Below the pieces are notes generated by a model that ran no database searches, was not told where the DNA came from, and saw only the letters and a list, made by a program, of their open reading frames with translations. Shown in pieces: positions 61,737 through 64,000 of a stretch of DNA of 64,000 bases (its first letter is position 1; the number at the start of each line of letters is the position of its first letter). Source of the stretch: an uncultured Bacteroides sp. (GTDB lineage Bacteria > Bacteroidota > Bacteroidia > Bacteroidales > Bacteroidaceae); NCBI RefSeq assembly GCF_963677945.1, contig NZ_OY782578.1:1550001-1614000 (forward strand), in the 5' to 3' direction. A program made the translations under genes and the position numbers.

Positions 61737-61934
61737 ATGGCAATTAAGAGTGTATGGCTTGACGAGAGTGAGGACGAATGTCTCTGTTGTGGGGGATGTG
61801 AAGCTATATGCCCTGAGGTATTTGAGGCACCTGATAAAATGTTGGTAAAAAAATGTGTTAACTATGATTTGTATGAAGACAAAATAAAAGAAGCTGCGCA
61901 AGACTGTCCTACAGGAGGTATAAAATATGACTAG
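61737..61934 (+). CDS. Small 4Fe-4S ferredoxin
   Basis: A 65-aa protein with CLCCGGCEAICPEVF, i.e. the C-x2-C-x2-C-x3-C motif plus one extra Cys inside it, and a distal Cys in QDCPTGGIKY. It resembles the ferredoxin 460 bases downstream closely (MAIK-VWLDESE opening shared). The extra Cys is unusual and may allow a different cluster. Electron carrier role inferred. Confidence 0.88.
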   Translation: MAIKSVWLDESEDECLCCGGCEAICPEVFEAPDKMLVKKCVNYDLYEDKIKEAAQDCPTGGIKYD

Positions 61935-61954
61935 CCGTTCTTCTTATAAAAATG

Positions 61955-61984
61955 CAAGGCAACCTGAATTTACAGATTGCCTTG
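61955..61984 (+). terminator. Hairpin after ferredoxin gene
   Basis: Arms CAAGGCAA (61955-61962) and TTGCCTTG (61977-61984) followed by TTATTT. It lies 21 bases past the stop of the first ferredoxin. Confidence 0.55.
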
Positions 61985-62017
61985 TTATTTGAAGGTGACT
62001 TAATGAAAAATCTGTTT

Positions 62018-62230
62018 TTATTCTCCTTTAACTCTCTTTTCAATCCGTTCTTTCAATTCCTCTGCTTTGCCTTTAGCAGCATCTACTACATTCTTAAGCT
62101 CATTCTTTGACATAGTATAATACTTATCGGCATATTCGCCAACGCATTCAAACTTGCCCTCTTCCTGCATTTTTCTGATAATATAGCCTATTGCACAACC
62201 AACAGCTAATCCCCAAATAACTCCTTTCAT
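62018..62230 (-). CDS. YtxH-like small membrane protein
   Basis: A 70-aa protein with a short N-terminal hydrophobic helix (MKGVIWGLAVGCAIGYIIRK) followed by a charged amphipathic helix (NVVDAAKGKAEELKERIEK), the arrangement of YtxH-type stress proteins. Assignment is tentative. Confidence 0.6.
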   Translation of the reverse strand: MKGVIWGLAVGCAIGYIIRKMQEEGKFECVGEYADKYYTMSKNELKNVVDAAKGKAEELKERIEKRVKGE

Positions 62231-62392
62231 AATTTAAGTTTTTAACAGTTAGGTAAATTAGTGAACTCTCTATAAATTAAACACCTGAAATGGGTGCTTT
62301 GTTTAGCGTGAACATCTTCTGTTCCTAATTGTTTTTTTACTATGCTGAAGAGAGTAGAGTTGATGTTTGATAAACCTAAATACTTAAATAAT

Positions 62393-62590
62393 ATGGCAAT
62401 TAAAAGAGTGTGGCTCGATGAGAGCGAAAACGAATGTATTTCATGTGGCGCATGTGAAACTGCATGTCCGCAAGTGTTTGAGGTGCCAGATAAAATGGTT
62501 GTTAAAACAGGTGTTGACTTCAATCAATATGAAGCCGAAATTCTTGATGCTGTGGATGGCTGTCCTACAGAAGTTATAAAGTACGAATAG
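62393..62590 (+). CDS. Small 4Fe-4S ferredoxin
   Basis: A 65-aa protein with CISCGACETACPQVF and a distal Cys in DGCPTEVIKY. It is a near paralogue of the ferredoxin at 61737 and shares its opening. I use ATG 62393, at the start of the homologous region; an upstream in-frame ATG at 62342 is unlikely. Likely a local duplication. Confidence 0.9.
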   Translation: MAIKRVWLDESENECISCGACETACPQVFEVPDKMVVKTGVDFNQYEAEILDAVDGCPTEVIKYE

Positions 62591-62623
62591 ATGTTTTATT
62601 TGGTACTAAATAGATATTCGGTA

Positions 62624-63358
62624 TTATAGTCTGATACCGGAAACAACAGCTTGTTCACTTTTCTCGAGTAAAGAATTGAAGTCGTATTCGCTGACTTTGA
62701 TAGGAGGATGAACCGTGAATGTTAAGCGGTTGCCCAATCCCAGTGGAAAGGAACCATATTGGAACATTTTCCAGGAGTCGTTAATTGTTACAGGTACCAC
62801 ATAGGCACTTGGTGCATATTTACATAAAATCTTCAAGCCATTAGGAGAAAATCTTTTTGGTTTTCCGGTTTTAGAACGTGTACCTTCGGGGAAGATTACT
62901 GCCGAACGAGTGTTCGTTTCAATATATTCGCCAAGTTTTTTTATAGCAGGCAATGCTTGTTTCGGGTTCTTCCGGTCTATCAGCACTGAACCACCGTGAT
63001 TCAAATTGAAAGAGATGCTTGGAATGTTTTTTCCCAGTTCAATCTTACTAACAAATTTAGGGTGAAACTTTCTGAAGAACCATACAAAGCCCATAATATC
63101 AAAAAGACTCTGGTGATTTGATACAAAAATCAAAGGTTTACCTTCGGGGATGAGATCTAAGTTTTCAATTTTCGAGGATGAAAACGTAAGAGACATCGTT
63201 TTTAGCAGGAAGAAACCTAGATAATCTGCACTTTTCTTATGCGCATTGTATCCGAACCAGTTAAAACAAACCCACTGAATGGGGTGAAGCACACAGATTA
63301 CTAACAAAAAGGAAAAATAAGCAAGAAGTGATAGCGGGTATGATAATAGTTTTTTCAT
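62624..63358 (-). CDS. plsC: 1-acyl-sn-glycerol-3-phosphate acyltransferase-like
   Basis: Membrane-bound acyltransferase for phospholipid synthesis, 244 aa. An N-terminal hydrophobic segment (about 8-30) precedes the NHQSLFD motif (NHx4D, about 82-88), and VIFPEGTRSK (about 154-163) gives the substrate-binding EGTR. The typical PlsC layout is complete. The acyl-chain donor is not predictable. Confidence 0.9.
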   Translation of the reverse strand: MKKLLSYPLSLLAYFSFLLVICVLHPIQWVCFNWFGYNAHKKSADYLGFFLLKTMSLTFSSSKIENLDLIPEGKPLIFVSNHQSLFDIMGFVWFFRKFHPKFVSKIELGKNIPSISFNLNHGGSVLIDRKNPKQALPAIKKLGEYIETNTRSAVIFPEGTRSKTGKPKRFSPNGLKILCKYAPSAYVVPVTINDSWKMFQYGSFPLGLGNRLTFTVHPPIKVSEYDFNSLLEKSEQAVVSGIRL

Positions 63359-63467
63359 CTTTTGGAAATTTTCTGCAAAAATAGGATTTTTATTGATATC
63401 TGTTTAATATATTATCCAAATTTAATAAAACGACATAACCGATTTATAAATAATAATATTTTTCTAT

Positions 63468-63543
63468 CATTTATCTGCTACCTGCTACTAATTTAGTGCC
63501 AATGGTTTGGTAATTAATAAATTAAATTGGTAGCAGATAAATG
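63468..63543. repeat. Inverted repeat near window end
   Basis: Perfect 15-bp arms (63468-63482 and 63529-63543, core ATCTGCTACC) separated by 46 bases. A third partial copy of TTTATCTGCTACTAA follows at 63555. The gap from 63359 to 64000 has no gene; it contains this repeat and the palindromic element at 63802-63893. Confidence 0.6.
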
Positions 63544-63801
63544 TTTTATACATTTTTATCTGCTACTAAATTCTGCATCTGCCACTAGTTTGTAATGGCT
63601 CAATTTTTATTTTTTGTGTCCAAAGAAAGCAGAGAAATTTCTTCCGGAAATTCTTATGAAGGAGTCGTTCTTTTTTCATATAATGCATAAGTGCAGTTAT
63701 TGCTTTTCTCCATTCATTTTAGGGTTCAAGCCTCTTTCAGAAAGTCGGTTACTGCTATTGTGTTTTATCTAGTTTGTTATACAATTCTTTTCTTAATACT
63801 A

Positions 63802-63893
63802 AGTAAGCCTGCAGCCGTGAACCGATAAGCCTGCATTCAGGGGCCCATGGGTTTACAGCTGCAGACCCATGGATCCTCGGCTGCGGGCTTACT
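63802..63893. repeat. Dispersed palindromic element, copy 2
   Basis: A 92-bp element bounded by 16-bp inverted arms with one mismatch (63802-63817 and 63878-63893, core AAGCCTGCAGCCG). An inner palindrome with arms CCATGGGT and ACCCATGG lies at about 63846-63872. The arms match those of the element at 23081-23176, in the same orientation; the interior is only loosely shared (GTGAACC, CCGATAAGCC). Confidence 0.75.
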
Positions 63894-64000
63894 AATATTT
63901 CTTTAACTTTTTGCTATATTACCTCCACAAAGAGGTAGATTTATATGTTGTTTTGTGGTAGAAAATAGTTTGATATATCGCCTGCCATTATCTGATTATC

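Noticed and set aside
1-64000. tRNA, rRNA, transposase or integrase genes
   Set aside because: None were recognised in either strand, so the defence cassette shows no attachment site or integrase that would prove recent transfer.

Overview
The window reads as chromosomal DNA of a Bacteroidales bacterium close to Bacteroides. Evidence seen in the sequence: Bacteroides-type -7 promoter boxes (TAnnTTTG) ahead of many genes, a hybrid two-component regulator beside glycoside hydrolases, a BT4734/VirE-type primase-helicase with GTGAGGGA repeats around it, a CcrA/CfiA-like metallo-beta-lactamase, TonB receptor and M13 peptidase homologues, and low GC. No rRNA, tRNA, insertion sequence or CRISPR array was seen.

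Layout. 1-3.5 kb: fused E1 2-oxoacid dehydrogenase, flavodoxin, VOC protein and FKBP isomerase. 3.5-5.1 kb: a three-gene HipB-HipS-HipT type toxin-antitoxin operon with three identical-spacing operators. 5.1-6.1 kb: small unknown genes. 6.1-20.7 kb: the centrepiece, an eight-gene same-strand cassette: vsr, C5-cytosine methyltransferase, a divergent thymidine-phosphorylase-like protein, a 1221-residue zinc-ribbon/protein-kinase/P-loop ATPase/Rossmann-like protein, MORC-like GHKL ATPase, Z1 helicase-like ATPase, DUF4420 PD-(D/E)XK nuclease and AIPR protein. The methylase-Vsr-MORC-Z1-nuclease-AIPR backbone is a known type of restriction-modification island (comparative genomics of MORC ATPases); the translationally coupled phosphorylase-like and kinase-ATPase pair inserted after the methylase is what I do not recognise from that type and is the best candidate for an undescribed signalling branch. 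20.7-21.7 kb: a Panacea-type toxin-antitoxin pair. 22-25.5 kb: DUF975 membrane protein and the VirE/VapE-like gene with repeats.

25.6-31.5 kb: BFD-like [2Fe-2S] protein (59 aa), hydroxylamine reductase Hcp, class B1 beta-lactamase, M13 peptidase and an NAD-binding protein. 31.8-36.7 kb: polyferredoxin membrane protein, aldo/keto reductase with ferredoxin tail, TonB receptor. 36.8-38.5 kb: split ThrE-type exporter with two tiny membrane proteins. 38.7-42.1 kb: LysR, AraC, pirin, DoxX, CDGSH protein. 42.3-54.1 kb: a glycan-use locus (hybrid two-component regulator, two GH43, an unknown exported protein, mutarotase, GH110-like enzyme) without SusC/SusD. 54.1-56.5 kb: Crp/Fnr regulator and, divergently, Ric/ScdA, ferredoxin and hemerythrin genes, a nitrosative and iron-sulfur repair cluster. 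The ric promoter and the distant BFD-gene promoter carry matching 16-bp Crp/Fnr-like palindromes exactly the same distance from the -7 box, suggesting one regulon. 56.5-63.4 kb: short-chain dehydrogenase, starch-binding-like and coiled-coil proteins, GH29 fucosidase, PAS-LuxR regulator, two paralogous ferredoxins, a YtxH-like protein and an acyltransferase. Two copies of a dispersed palindromic element sit at about 23.1 and 63.8 kb.

All family assignments come from reading motifs by eye; no database search was run.
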